In this document: piece after piece, positions 40,857-50,060 of the stretch | Layout of the letters: each line of letters opens with the position of its first letter | Numbering within the stretch: position 1 is the first letter of the stretch | Assembly (NCBI GenBank): GCA_017470605.1 | Contig: JAFUYH010000010.1 | Coordinates: 82,255-146,254 of the forward strand | Length of the DNA stretch: 64,000 nucleotides | Source: Treponema sp. | GTDB lineage: Bacteria > Spirochaetota > Spirochaetia > Treponematales > Treponemataceae | Direction of reading: 5' to 3' | Notes under the pieces: model-generated | What the model saw: the letters and a program-made list of their open reading frames with translations, nothing else | The model's database searches: none | Told to the model about the DNA's origin: nothing | Made by a program: the position numbers and the translations under genes

Positions 40857-41690
40857 CTATTTGCAGTGCTCAACCAAGAAAGGTATCGCAGATTCAAAAT
40901 CTACACCATACCAATTATAATCCCCATGCTCCAGCGTCCTGCTGATTGATTCAACCACAAAGTCTGCCGCCAGTCGGCAGGCTTTGTTTAATTCCATACC
41001 GCGAACCACAGCACCGGTAAGAACACTCGCAAAAATATCCCCGGTTCCATGAAAGCTCTGACTCATTCTTTTATGAAAATACCAGTCAATTTTATCTGCG
41101 GCAGAATCGTACATGGCAATTCCAATCTTTTTATCATCAAACTGAATGCCCTTAAGCACAATTTTTTTTGCCCCAAGTCCGGCAAGTTTATGTAAAAGAT
41201 CTTCTATATAATTGCGGTCATAACCTGTAGCCTTGTATTCAAGCCCCAGCATACAGCAGGCTTCCGTAAGATTTGGAACAATTACATCTGCATGAGAACA
41301 TAATTTTGCCATTGCAAAGGCAAAATCCTGGGTAAAGCCTGTATAAAGTTTTCCGTTATCTGCCATGCAGGGATCAACAATTACAGTAGTGTCATTTTCT
41401 GCAAAATCATTAAAAAGTTTTTTCATGAGTTCAAGCTGTTCAAAAGAACCAAGATAACCTGTATAAATTGCATCAAAATGAAGGCCTTCTTTTTTCCAGT
41501 GGTCACAGACAGGCTGAATGTCTGCCGTAAGGTCGCGAAAAGTAAACCCCTGGAAAGCAGTATGGGTAGAAAGAACCGCTGTAGGAATAACGCAAGTTTC
41601 CACCCCCATAGCAGAAATAACAGGAAGGGCAACCGTAAGAGAGCATTTTCCTACACAAGAAATATCCTGAACTGTAATAATCCTTTTCAT
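40857..41690 (-). CDS. pdxY: Pyridoxal/pyridoxamine kinase
   Basis: This 277-residue kinase of the PfkB/ribokinase fold phosphorylates pyridoxal-type B6 vitamers in salvage of pyridoxal phosphate. Motifs are QDISCVGKCSLTVALPVISAMG at the start, THTAFQGFTFRDLT near 45 (substrate loop), VIVDPCMADNGKLY near 115, DVIVPNLTEACCMLG near 150 and FHGTGDIFASVLTGA near 230 with the catalytic Asp of GTGD. Length fits. pdxY and pdxK cannot be separated by eye. Its last 17-18 codons are copied four times downstream (see the tandem array). No clear ribosome binding site precedes the ATG, and TAGAAC lies six bases before it. Confidence 0.9.
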   Translation of the reverse strand: MKRIITVQDISCVGKCSLTVALPVISAMGVETCVIPTAVLSTHTAFQGFTFRDLTADIQPVCDHWKKEGLHFDAIYTGYLGSFEQLELMKKLFNDFAENDTTVIVDPCMADNGKLYTGFTQDFAFAMAKLCSHADVIVPNLTEACCMLGLEYKATGYDRNYIEDLLHKLAGLGAKKIVLKGIQFDDKKIGIAMYDSAADKIDWYFHKRMSQSFHGTGDIFASVLTGAVVRGMELNKACRLAADFVVESISRTLEHGDYNWYGVDFESAIPFLVEHCK

Positions 41691-41785
41691 TGCTTTGTTC
41701 TACCCTATTCCGAAAAAAAAATCTATACTTGTTGCAATTTTTTTATTATATTATAGATGAAATAAAAATTTTAAGAAGGATTATC

Positions 41786-43012
41786 ATGGCAAAGAAAAGA
41801 ATTCCAATCACTCTGCTCTGCGGCTATCTTGGAGCAGGAAAAACAACACTTTTAAACAGAGTCCTTACAAATCAGAAGGGCTATAAAGTTGCTGTAATTG
41901 TTAATGATATTGGCGAAGTTAATGTGGACGAGCGCCTTATTTCCCAGGAAGCAAAAATAGAAGATTCAAGTTCACTTGTTCCTCTTACAAATGGCTGTAT
42001 CTGCTGCACCCTCAAAAGCGATATGGTAAAGCAGATTGAAGACCTGATGGCAACAGGAAAATTTGACTACATCATGATAGAAGCTTCTGGTGTATGTGAG
42101 CCAATGCCGATTGCTCAGGCCATTGAACAAATTGAAATTGGTAAACTTGATAACGTTGTTGGCGTTGTTGATGCCAGCCGACTTGTAGAAGAATTTGATG
42201 AAGGAAAGGCCCTTCTTAAAGAAAATATTGATGAAGAAGATATTGAATCTCTTTTGATTCAGCAGATTGAATTCTGTTCTACATTGATTGTAAACAAACG
42301 CGACCTTGTTACAGACGAACAGATGAAGATGGTTCGCGCCGTAATCAATAAGATTCAGCCTTCAGTAAAAGTTATTGAAACGACACGCTGCGAAGTTCCT
42401 GTTGAAGAAATCATGGGAACAGACCGCTTTGATTTTGAAACTGTATACGCTTCTGCAGGCTGGGTAAAGGCTCTGGAAGAGCATGATGCAGAAGATGATG
42501 ATGACGACGATGATGATGAGCACGAAGGACATCATGAGCATCATGAACACGAAGGTCATCACCATGATGACGACGACGATGAACACGAAGGTCATGGACA
42601 CCACCACCATCACCATGAACACAAACATGAAGGTGAAAGTGAAGACGAATACGGTATCGGCTCATTTGTATATTATCGCCGCAAGCCATTTAACCGCCAG
42701 AAACTTGACGAATACGCATCACGCTGGCCTCGTAATATTATCCGCTCAAAGGGTGTAATCTGGTTCAGTGATGAAGAAGACATGGCTTATGTTCTTGAAA
42801 CAAGCGGCCGTCAGATTCAGGCAGGATATTCAGGAAACTGGCTTGCTTCATGTCCTCCTGCAGAACAAAAAAGAGTTCTTGCAGAAGAACCAGAAATGAA
42901 AAAAGACTGGGATGAAAAAGTCGGCGACAGAATGATTAAACTTGTTGTAATCGGACGACATCTTGACCGCGCCCAGATTGAAGCAGATTTAGATAAGTGC
43001 CTTGATAAATAG
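41786..43012 (+). CDS. COG0523 (CobW/ZNG1-type) GTPase with His/Asp-rich insert
   Basis: This roughly 408-residue GTPase belongs to the COG0523 family of metal chaperones and metal-centre assembly proteins. The Walker A motif GYLGAGKTTLLNR, the metal motif NGCICCTLKSDMV, SGVCEPMPI and NKRDLV are clear. An insert at about residues 232-288 is almost entirely His, Asp, Glu and Gly (runs such as HGHHHHHHEHKH), which would bind zinc, nickel or cobalt. The C-terminal CobW_C domain follows (KGVIWFSDEEDMAYVLETSG). The start at 41786 follows AAGAAGGA; upstream in-frame sequence lacks one. Which protein receives the metal is unknown. It meets the next reverse-strand gene at a shared terminator. Confidence 0.93.
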   Translation: MAKKRIPITLLCGYLGAGKTTLLNRVLTNQKGYKVAVIVNDIGEVNVDERLISQEAKIEDSSSLVPLTNGCICCTLKSDMVKQIEDLMATGKFDYIMIEASGVCEPMPIAQAIEQIEIGKLDNVVGVVDASRLVEEFDEGKALLKENIDEEDIESLLIQQIEFCSTLIVNKRDLVTDEQMKMVRAVINKIQPSVKVIETTRCEVPVEEIMGTDRFDFETVYASAGWVKALEEHDAEDDDDDDDDEHEGHHEHHEHEGHHHDDDDDEHEGHGHHHHHHEHKHEGESEDEYGIGSFVYYRRKPFNRQKLDEYASRWPRNIIRSKGVIWFSDEEDMAYVLETSGRQIQAGYSGNWLASCPPAEQKRVLAEEPEMKKDWDEKVGDRMIKLVVIGRHLDRAQIEADLDKCLDK

Positions 43013-43033
43013 TTTTTGCCCTAAGGCTTTATG

Positions 43034-43094
43034 AAAAAAAGACCGGAAAATTGCTTCTTAAAAAAGAAAAAGCAAAAATTCCGGTCTTTTTTTT
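43034..43094. terminator. Bidirectional terminator
   Basis: AAAAAAAGACCGGAA and TTCCGGTCTTTTTTT arms, with an inner TTGCTT / AAGCAA stem, form a long hairpin with a T-tract on both strands. It ends the COG0523 gene on the + strand and the T2SS-RHS operon on the - strand. Confidence 0.88.
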
Positions 43095-43126
43095 ACAGTC
43101 TTTACGCTCTCCGAACTGAAAAAGCC

Positions 43127-43873
43127 CTATTCAACTTTTATAAATTCGCAAGAAGAACACAACCAGCTTTTTCCAGCCAGAGGTTCTTTAGTCTTAGGAT
43201 TAAGATCCATCAGATATAAATCCCTAAACTCCTGTCCTTTTGAATCGCTTGAAAATGCGAACATCGGATTTTCTACTCTTATGTTAGTTTTTTTAAGTTC
43301 AGCACCGTTTGAATAAAAGCACATCAGCTTCCTGGAAGTTGAATCCCAGAAATAAAACGGAGCTTCCTTATAGATGCATTCCATGGTATTTTCATAGGCA
43401 CCTGTTCCAATAACAATATTTCCCAAAGGATAAAAGCCTATGTCATCAACAAGGATTCCTGTATATAAAAGATGATTTTTTCCTTTTAAATCGCGGGTCT
43501 GCATGCACAAACCAAACTGATTATGTTTTATTTCTGATCCAACGTTGTTCTGATAACAATCAGCGCACACGGCCTTTAAGAATTCCAGACCATCGGCAGT
43601 CTTTACTTCAAGGCAAACTACAAGTCTAGGGCCAGCACTTTTTGCTTTAGGAAAATCATAAACAGGCTCTTCATTCAAAAAAGCAACAGTTACCCTCTTG
43701 TAAGACATTTCAAAAATACCGCCCAAAAGATTCTCATAATTTTCTGTAAATAAACTTAAGTATTCTTCCTGAGACAGTTCCTGCATGGGCTGTAACTGAC
43801 TCCACTTAATCTGAGCAGCAAGGTCAAACAAGCCTGCAAACAAGCAAAAAAAGAAAACATAGTATTTTTTCAT
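43127..43873 (-). CDS. Small secreted protein after the RHS gene, immunity candidate
   Basis: This roughly 248-residue protein has a signal peptide (MKKYYVFFFCLFAGLFDLAA, cut after LAA) and no lipobox. I recognise no family. The mature part holds paired cysteines at LVVCLEV, AVCADCY, LCMQTR, MECIYK, LMCFYS and the C-terminal WLCSSCEFIK. The start at 43873 follows GGAG; the ATG at 43885 is four residues upstream. It begins 33 bp after the RHS stop and is last in the operon, which is where an immunity gene to a polymorphic RHS toxin usually sits. An exported immunity protein would suit a toxin acting in the periplasm. This role is inference from position only. Confidence 0.55.
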   Translation of the reverse strand: MKKYYVFFFCLFAGLFDLAAQIKWSQLQPMQELSQEEYLSLFTENYENLLGGIFEMSYKRVTVAFLNEEPVYDFPKAKSAGPRLVVCLEVKTADGLEFLKAVCADCYQNNVGSEIKHNQFGLCMQTRDLKGKNHLLYTGILVDDIGFYPLGNIVIGTGAYENTMECIYKEAPFYFWDSTSRKLMCFYSNGAELKKTNIRVENPMFAFSSDSKGQEFRDLYLMDLNPKTKEPLAGKSWLCSSCEFIKVE

Positions 43874-43906
43874 ATTAAACTCCATAGAACAAGTATAACA
43901 TAGATT

Positions 43907-46900
43907 TTATTTTCCACATCCAGAATCTTTTTTATTTTCTTCTTTTTTTGTCTCCTCGCCACCATCAGACTTCTTTTCTGCAGCAGTCTTTTTAGGTTCC
44001 TTACCGGAATTTTCATTTTCATAAAGTCCACAGAAACAGCCAAAATAACTATCCAGTCTGTCACCAGCAACAAGATCTGACGTACTCATAAAGCACAGTT
44101 CTGTTCTGCTTCCTCCGGTATGCCCCTGAATAAATATAAATCCACAGACTTTTCCATCCGCATCAAACTGTCTTGAAAGGACTGTCGCAACATGACCGCA
44201 TCTTTCAGGACTGTTTGGCATAGGGGTATCGGAATTTTTCCATAAAAGACAGGAACCCGGTGTAATGCATTTCGGATCTTTCAGATACTCTTCTACAGCC
44301 TTCTTTTTTTCTAATTCTGTCTTATACTTTTCTTCTTTTCTGAACTCATTATGACGTAGATAATCTCTGTCATAACCAGAACAGCTTTGACTGACTCCGT
44401 TTTCTGCTGCGTACTGAGCAGAGGAAGTCACCCATTTTGAAGCGACAAATTCTCCTTTAGCATATAAATCACCAAATGCTTTTGTTATATCCGAAGTAAT
44501 CGGCAGATTTGCAGCCAGACAGGCAAGATAATCTATACAGGTTGAAGTATCCGCACAGTCATAACATAAAGGCAGGCCCATACTTCTTATCATGTCCCCA
44601 TCCATATAACCTGATTTATTAAACTTTGTAAACTGCAATACAGCGGCGGCATACTGTGCATTCTGAGAATTACTATAGGCCTGTTTTGAAAAGCCTTCTT
44701 CATCAAAATAATTTACAGGATCGCAAGCACAGAAGGCAAACATATTCATACCTCTTTCAGCCGGGTCTCTGGTTGTAAATGACTTCATAAATGGATTATA
44801 GTCTCTAAAACCAAAATCTGTTGAAAACCAGAGTTCACTATAATAATCTGATTTCAAGGAATTTCCCCATGTATCATAGAAGATTGAATGATTATTACCA
44901 GAATTGTCATCATATCTGCAGACTGACCGTCCATGATAATCTGTAACTATATACTCAACATCTTTTCCAGAACCATAAAAGCCATCATCGTAAATAACAA
45001 TAGAAGAATTATCGCCTAAGCAAAGAATATGATAAGAGCGTTCATTATTTCTTTGTAAATTAAAATCGCTTTCTACGGTTCGTACACTTCCATACTCTGA
45101 ATATCCGTTTGTATCTGCAATCCTATATTGCTGGTTGTCATTCTGATTATTGAACGAGTAGTAATCTGATGCAACCGCTCCATTTTTCATCATCATCTCA
45201 TTGCATAACAATGAATTAGAAAAGCCATCATAAACAAAGCGGTGAATATCCCCGCCATTAATTGTTTCAGAACAGCGTCGGCCCAGAGCGTCATAAGTGT
45301 ATTCATATAACAGACCTTCACCAGACACTTTATTTCTCACTTCAATTCTCACAGGCCTGCATTCTGCCCCATAATGAAAAATAACATCACTTGTAATTCC
45401 ATTAAGACTTTCCAGACAGCCGTCATCATTCCACTTAAATCGTATTCCACCAGACTGCGTATTATCAGCATATTTTGACACAAGCCGGTTCAAACAGTCG
45501 TATTCATAATGAATGACACAAAGATTATTTTTTACAGAAGAAATTGAACCTGCAGCCGTATATGTATAATATTCTTCCCAAGAGTCCTGGAGACTTTTTG
45601 CATGAATAAAAGACTGGCATCCCGCTTTATCAATTATGGAATTAACGGCACTTACTTTATCATAAGGAATCACAAGCGTCTTTTTCATGCCAGAAAGGCC
45701 TTCTTTAAGGCTAAAACCACACTCTTCTGCTTCTTTTTTATAAAAACCTTCCCATTCTTCCGAATAAGGATAGTTGGTATGCTGCAACCTTGCAGATTCA
45801 TCATAATCAAACAGACTGAATTCACCATTTTTATTGCATACAGCAGAAATCCTTCCATAAGAATCATATAAAATGAAATCTGCAGAAATGATTTGTCCAG
45901 AACGGTCTTTTGAAACCAGAGATTCAGTCTCTCCATACTGATTATAAGTAAAGCTTGTAACAATTCCATTAGAATAGGATTTCTTTACCACTCTAGATAG
46001 AGAGTCATATTCTAATTTTATCCACACTCCAGAAACTGAATCTTCAGCCTTTACTGGACGCCCGCAATCATCATAATAATAAAAAATGTCAAAATTATTT
46101 GCTTTTTTTTCTATACATCTTCCAAAAGAATCATATTTATAATTCAATGTAAAATCAGCTTTTTTATCAGACTGTTTTATTAAATGCCCGAATGAATCAT
46201 AGGAAAACTCAAGTTCAGAATAAGCATTTTTTAGATTCGTAATCATTCCAATTACATTCTTTTTGATTGTTTTTATTTCACCATTACCATATTTTACAAT
46301 TACAGAATTATTGGAATCATCATATATATACTCTTCCAAACTTCCAGAAAAATTCTTTTTATTAATCAGTCTGCCTTTATTATCAAAAGTGCAGTCAGAA
46401 CTTTTCCCCAAAGGATTTTTTTCAGAATTAATAGAGCCATCAGAGGACAATGTATAGAGATATTTATAGCCATTAGCATCAGTAATTGAAAAAGCCTTTG
46501 AAGAGTAATTGCCATACAAAAATTCCCCAGTGTCATAAGACGAAACTTTTGAAATTTTTCCAGCTGAATTATATTCAAATGAGGTTCTTCCACCATACTG
46601 ATTGAAGCGTTCAATAAGGCGGCCTGAATTATTATATTTATTCCGTTCCAGAAATCTGTTATTTTTTTTCTGACTGAGAAGTCGCCCAGAAACATCATAC
46701 ATACTTTCCGTCACAATTGCTCCGCCATCAGAAATTCTTGCAAGCCAGCCGAAAGGTGCGTAACCATATAAAGTTTCTTTTCCCGTAAAATCCTTCTGGC
46801 TTATGCAATTTCCAAGAATATCATATGCATAATAAAAATGACCGTCCAAATCATTTTGCTCAATAATTCTTCCCCATGCATCCCGCCTGATAAAACGAAA

Positions 46901-49900
46901 GGCCTTATCTCCATGCTTTATGGTTTCAGTTCCTTCTTTATCATTGTAGTCTACCTGATATTCATATTCAGTCTGCCCTAAATGATTTTTTACACAGAAA
47001 GATTTTTCACGCCCCTTTTTATCATAAGAAAAAGAAGTCTGATAAGAACGACCTTTTTCACTTATAAGATTTCCATCACTATTATATGCAAAGTTTTTTG
47101 CAATACCCGAAGAATCTTTTATACACTTCAAAAGACCGTTAGAAAAATATTCATAGGTCTCTCTTATACTTCCAGCTTTGCTGAAAGATATAATTCCACC
47201 ACCAGAGCTTTTATACTGATAAGACTGAAGGTTTAAGTTTGAATCGCGGATAGATAAAAGCCGACCAGCCTTTGAATAAGAATAGATTTTTTCATACCCA
47301 TCAGGATAAATTCTTTTTGTCAGTCTTCCCAGATTGTCATAAACAAATGAAGTTCCCTGTAAATCACCAAATTCAACAGATACAAGAGTAGAATCAGACT
47401 TCTTTGTATATTTATACTTTTTAATTGTCAATGGAGTTGAAGAAACACAGATGCTTCCAGAGCTGGAAGCATCTGTTACGCATTCCTTTTTTTCTTCTGA
47501 AATTCTTCCTGCAGAATCATATGAAAAAAGAGTTTTTATCCCCTGCCTTTTCAGAAAATTATCCTGCGGATTATTCCATACCAGATAACTTTTTAATTTA
47601 TATTCCGGCGTATAAGAATATTCAGCGAAAACTTTTCCATTCAGAGTAATACTTGTAATATTACCCCTACCATCATAAGCATATTTCTCTTCATATGTTA
47701 TATTTCTGAGCAAATCTGTTTCTTCAGTCTTTACAAGACGTTTCCTACTATCAAAATAATTTACAGTCTTCTTTCCGTTGCCGTTTCTGATAGTTTCAGA
47801 ATCATTCCCATACGAAATTTCCTCGTCAAAACCAGCCGAATCACTTGATTTTATAAGACGATTTTTTAAGTCATATTCCCATATTACGCTGTTCATACTT
47901 CCATCAGACTTAATTTCTGTCATCTTAGTAGGACTTCCATATGCGTTATATTCAAATTCAACTGTTATTCCATTTTCAGAATAACCTTTTAATAAACCGT
48001 TTGAATAATACCAGTAAGTTCCGCATAAATTTCCGCAGAAGTATGAAGCGGTAAGATTTCCATTCATATCATAAGAATAGGAATTTGAAAAACCATCCGC
48101 ATCTGTTATTCTTGTAATTTGATTAAAAGAATTGTATTCATATTTCTGAACAATGCCGTCATCATCCTGAATTTCCACAAGATTAAAACGTTCGTCATAC
48201 TGATAATATAAACTTCTTCCATTCTTTCTGGCACAAGCTATTAAACCAGACTGATTGTAAGTAAAAGACAGATTGTTGCCAGATGAATCTATAACAGAAA
48301 GAACATTTCCACTATCATCAAATTTTGAAACATCATAAAATCCGCTGGCAGAAGTTCTTTTCATTCTTTTTTCACTGAAATCTATATAAAACGATTCTTT
48401 AGAGCCACACTCGTCCGTAACAGAACTGACTACCTTTTTCCCGTTATTCATCTCATAAGATATATTTATCGAATTTCCGTCACTCTTCAAAATCGAAAGA
48501 AGACTGTTATCATCATCATATAAAAAGCTGACTTTTATCCCCTCAGAATCAATCGCACTGGTAAGCTTATTTCCTATATAAGAAAATGCTGCTGAACCAG
48601 AACAGCTGCCGCTGACTTTAGTTATAAAACCAAGAGAGTTTCTGGAAATATTGATTACTTCCCCAGTTTTTAGTTTTACAGCAGATATTTTTCCGTCTGT
48701 ACTTTCAAAAAATGTTTTATTTCCGTTTCTATCAACCTTAAATGCAGGAATTCCGTATTTTGAAAAGAACTCTTTGCTTCCATCCTGACATACCATACAA
48801 TAACCGCCAGTCGGGATTTTCTTTTTAATGGTCATGTTATGTACATCAAGACTGTAGACTACAAACCTGCTGGCAGACAATTCGCCCATCGGAACCCAAT
48901 ATTCGCCGTTCCATTTCAAAATAATTTCCAGACCATTTTCATCTATCAAAATAATATAATCCTCAGAACCAAGGCAATTTTCCATAAGAGAATAAGGCCC
49001 GTAAGCCGAATATTTGTTTAATTCGATAAGTTTATTGTTCTGAGCCTCCATTTGAAGCATTTCTTCAAGTTTTTCCTGATACATTTCTTTCTTCTCTATT
49101 GCGACTTCTTTTGTATTATCCAAATCATCATCAGGATGCTTAGGGTGCGCTTCATTGTATTCATCACAAATAGAAATAATTTCATCATATTCGGCAATAA
49201 GCTGCCTTAAACTGTCAATCTCTTCCTGAAGGGATGGTGAACAGCAGCGTATTATTCTTGAGTCTAATGAAGAAGTCCAGTTATATCCAAAAGATTCAGA
49301 ATAGCCTGTATGAATCAGATTTCTTTTTATACGGAATTTATCAAGAAAGTCCTGGGCTACAAAATCCTCATATTCCAGAACATATTCTCCAGTAGACACT
49401 TTTACAGGATCACCTGTAGTTTCATACTTTGCATATAATTCTCCAAGACTATTGTAAATCGCAGTCGTTGCGTCAGCCTTTTTGCTTACTTCTTTGTAAG
49501 CCATATTTAACAGGCTTTCCTGATATGAAATATAATTCTTTAAAGCATCCTTTTCCTGATTACATAAGGCAACCTTTATTTTTTTCCCCTTAGCAACTGT
49601 TACATCACGTCCTTTTTCAAGCAGTTTCTGAAGATCCTTTATCTTATCCTGCCTTTCAATATATTTTTTTGTTGCTTCCGTAAGGGAATTTTCAGCCTCC
49701 CTTGCTTCAATTTCCTTTGCTGCAATTTCAGCAGCCTGTTCTGCAGAAATTCCTCCGCCACCATGATTTTCCCCAGTGCCAGAAGCTGAATCAGTTCCGC
49801 CGCCTCCGCCTGAGTTTTCACCTTGACCGCCCCCATTTCCTCCGTTTTCACCGTTTCCAGATGGTGCAGACGGACTATCAGGAACATAATAAAAATACTT

Positions 49901-49993
49901 ATCTCCATTACTTTGTACGCTTTCATGAACTGCCGCATAAAACGAAAAGATTCCTACAAGCCATACAAAAAGCAACATAAACTTTTGTTTCAT
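43907..49993 (-). CDS. Secreted RHS/YD-repeat protein with Cys/His C-terminal domain
   Basis: This 2,028-residue protein has a signal peptide (MKQKFMLLFVWLVGIFSFYA, about 1-21), a Gly/Asn/Glu-rich linker (about 35-80) and a coiled-coil region (about 80-180). DPVKVSTGEYVLEYEDF near 195-215 marks the RHS entry, and YD repeats run from about 440 to 1700. The core end reads CACDPVNYFDEEGFS near 1755-1769, where RHS proteins usually have DPxGL. The last 259 residues (43907-44686) form a distinct domain: YDCADTSTC near 1811-1819, CGHVATVLS near 1932-1940 and IQGHTGG near 1955, an order like the Cys/His of NlpC/P60 or CHAP hydrolases. A charged tail follows (KEPKK, then Lys/Glu). It lacks PAAR or Vgr partners. 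GGAG precedes the ATG. Confidence 0.87.
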   Translation of the reverse strand: MKQKFMLLFVWLVGIFSFYAAVHESVQSNGDKYFYYVPDSPSAPSGNGENGGNGGGQGENSGGGGGTDSASGTGENHGGGGISAEQAAEIAAKEIEAREAENSLTEATKKYIERQDKIKDLQKLLEKGRDVTVAKGKKIKVALCNQEKDALKNYISYQESLLNMAYKEVSKKADATTAIYNSLGELYAKYETTGDPVKVSTGEYVLEYEDFVAQDFLDKFRIKRNLIHTGYSESFGYNWTSSLDSRIIRCCSPSLQEEIDSLRQLIAEYDEIISICDEYNEAHPKHPDDDLDNTKEVAIEKKEMYQEKLEEMLQMEAQNNKLIELNKYSAYGPYSLMENCLGSEDYIILIDENGLEIILKWNGEYWVPMGELSASRFVVYSLDVHNMTIKKKIPTGGYCMVCQDGSKEFFSKYGIPAFKVDRNGNKTFFESTDGKISAVKLKTGEVINISRNSLGFITKVSGSCSGSAAFSYIGNKLTSAIDSEGIKVSFLYDDDNSLLSILKSDGNSINISYEMNNGKKVVSSVTDECGSKESFYIDFSEKRMKRTSASGFYDVSKFDDSGNVLSVIDSSGNNLSFTYNQSGLIACARKNGRSLYYQYDERFNLVEIQDDDGIVQKYEYNSFNQITRITDADGFSNSYSYDMNGNLTASYFCGNLCGTYWYYSNGLLKGYSENGITVEFEYNAYGSPTKMTEIKSDGSMNSVIWEYDLKNRLIKSSDSAGFDEEISYGNDSETIRNGNGKKTVNYFDSRKRLVKTEETDLLRNITYEEKYAYDGRGNITSITLNGKVFAEYSYTPEYKLKSYLVWNNPQDNFLKRQGIKTLFSYDSAGRISEEKKECVTDASSSGSICVSSTPLTIKKYKYTKKSDSTLVSVEFGDLQGTSFVYDNLGRLTKRIYPDGYEKIYSYSKAGRLLSIRDSNLNLQSYQYKSSGGGIISFSKAGSIRETYEYFSNGLLKCIKDSSGIAKNFAYNSDGNLISEKGRSYQTSFSYDKKGREKSFCVKNHLGQTEYEYQVDYNDKEGTETIKHGDKAFRFIRRDAWGRIIEQNDLDGHFYYAYDILGNCISQKDFTGKETLYGYAPFGWLARISDGGAIVTESMYDVSGRLLSQKKNNRFLERNKYNNSGRLIERFNQYGGRTSFEYNSAGKISKVSSYDTGEFLYGNYSSKAFSITDANGYKYLYTLSSDGSINSEKNPLGKSSDCTFDNKGRLINKKNFSGSLEEYIYDDSNNSVIVKYGNGEIKTIKKNVIGMITNLKNAYSELEFSYDSFGHLIKQSDKKADFTLNYKYDSFGRCIEKKANNFDIFYYYDDCGRPVKAEDSVSGVWIKLEYDSLSRVVKKSYSNGIVTSFTYNQYGETESLVSKDRSGQIISADFILYDSYGRISAVCNKNGEFSLFDYDESARLQHTNYPYSEEWEGFYKKEAEECGFSLKEGLSGMKKTLVIPYDKVSAVNSIIDKAGCQSFIHAKSLQDSWEEYYTYTAAGSISSVKNNLCVIHYEYDCLNRLVSKYADNTQSGGIRFKWNDDGCLESLNGITSDVIFHYGAECRPVRIEVRNKVSGEGLLYEYTYDALGRRCSETINGGDIHRFVYDGFSNSLLCNEMMMKNGAVASDYYSFNNQNDNQQYRIADTNGYSEYGSVRTVESDFNLQRNNERSYHILCLGDNSSIVIYDDGFYGSGKDVEYIVTDYHGRSVCRYDDNSGNNHSIFYDTWGNSLKSDYYSELWFSTDFGFRDYNPFMKSFTTRDPAERGMNMFAFCACDPVNYFDEEGFSKQAYSNSQNAQYAAAVLQFTKFNKSGYMDGDMIRSMGLPLCYDCADTSTCIDYLACLAANLPITSDITKAFGDLYAKGEFVASKWVTSSAQYAAENGVSQSCSGYDRDYLRHNEFRKEEKYKTELEKKKAVEEYLKDPKCITPGSCLLWKNSDTPMPNSPERCGHVATVLSRQFDADGKVCGFIFIQGHTGGSRTELCFMSTSDLVAGDRLDSYFGCFCGLYENENSGKEPKKTAAEKKSDGGEETKKEENKKDSGCGK

Positions 49994-50060
49994 TTTCTAC
50001 TCCTTGCGGTTGGATTTGAAAATTAAAACCTAAAAAAGTAATACCACTGCTCTGAGGCAA

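Noticed and set aside
42362..42689. Hydrophobic or His-rich reverse frames opposite the COG0523 GTPase
   Set aside because: They are shadows of the GAT/CAC-rich Asp/His codons and lack starts and ribosome binding sites.
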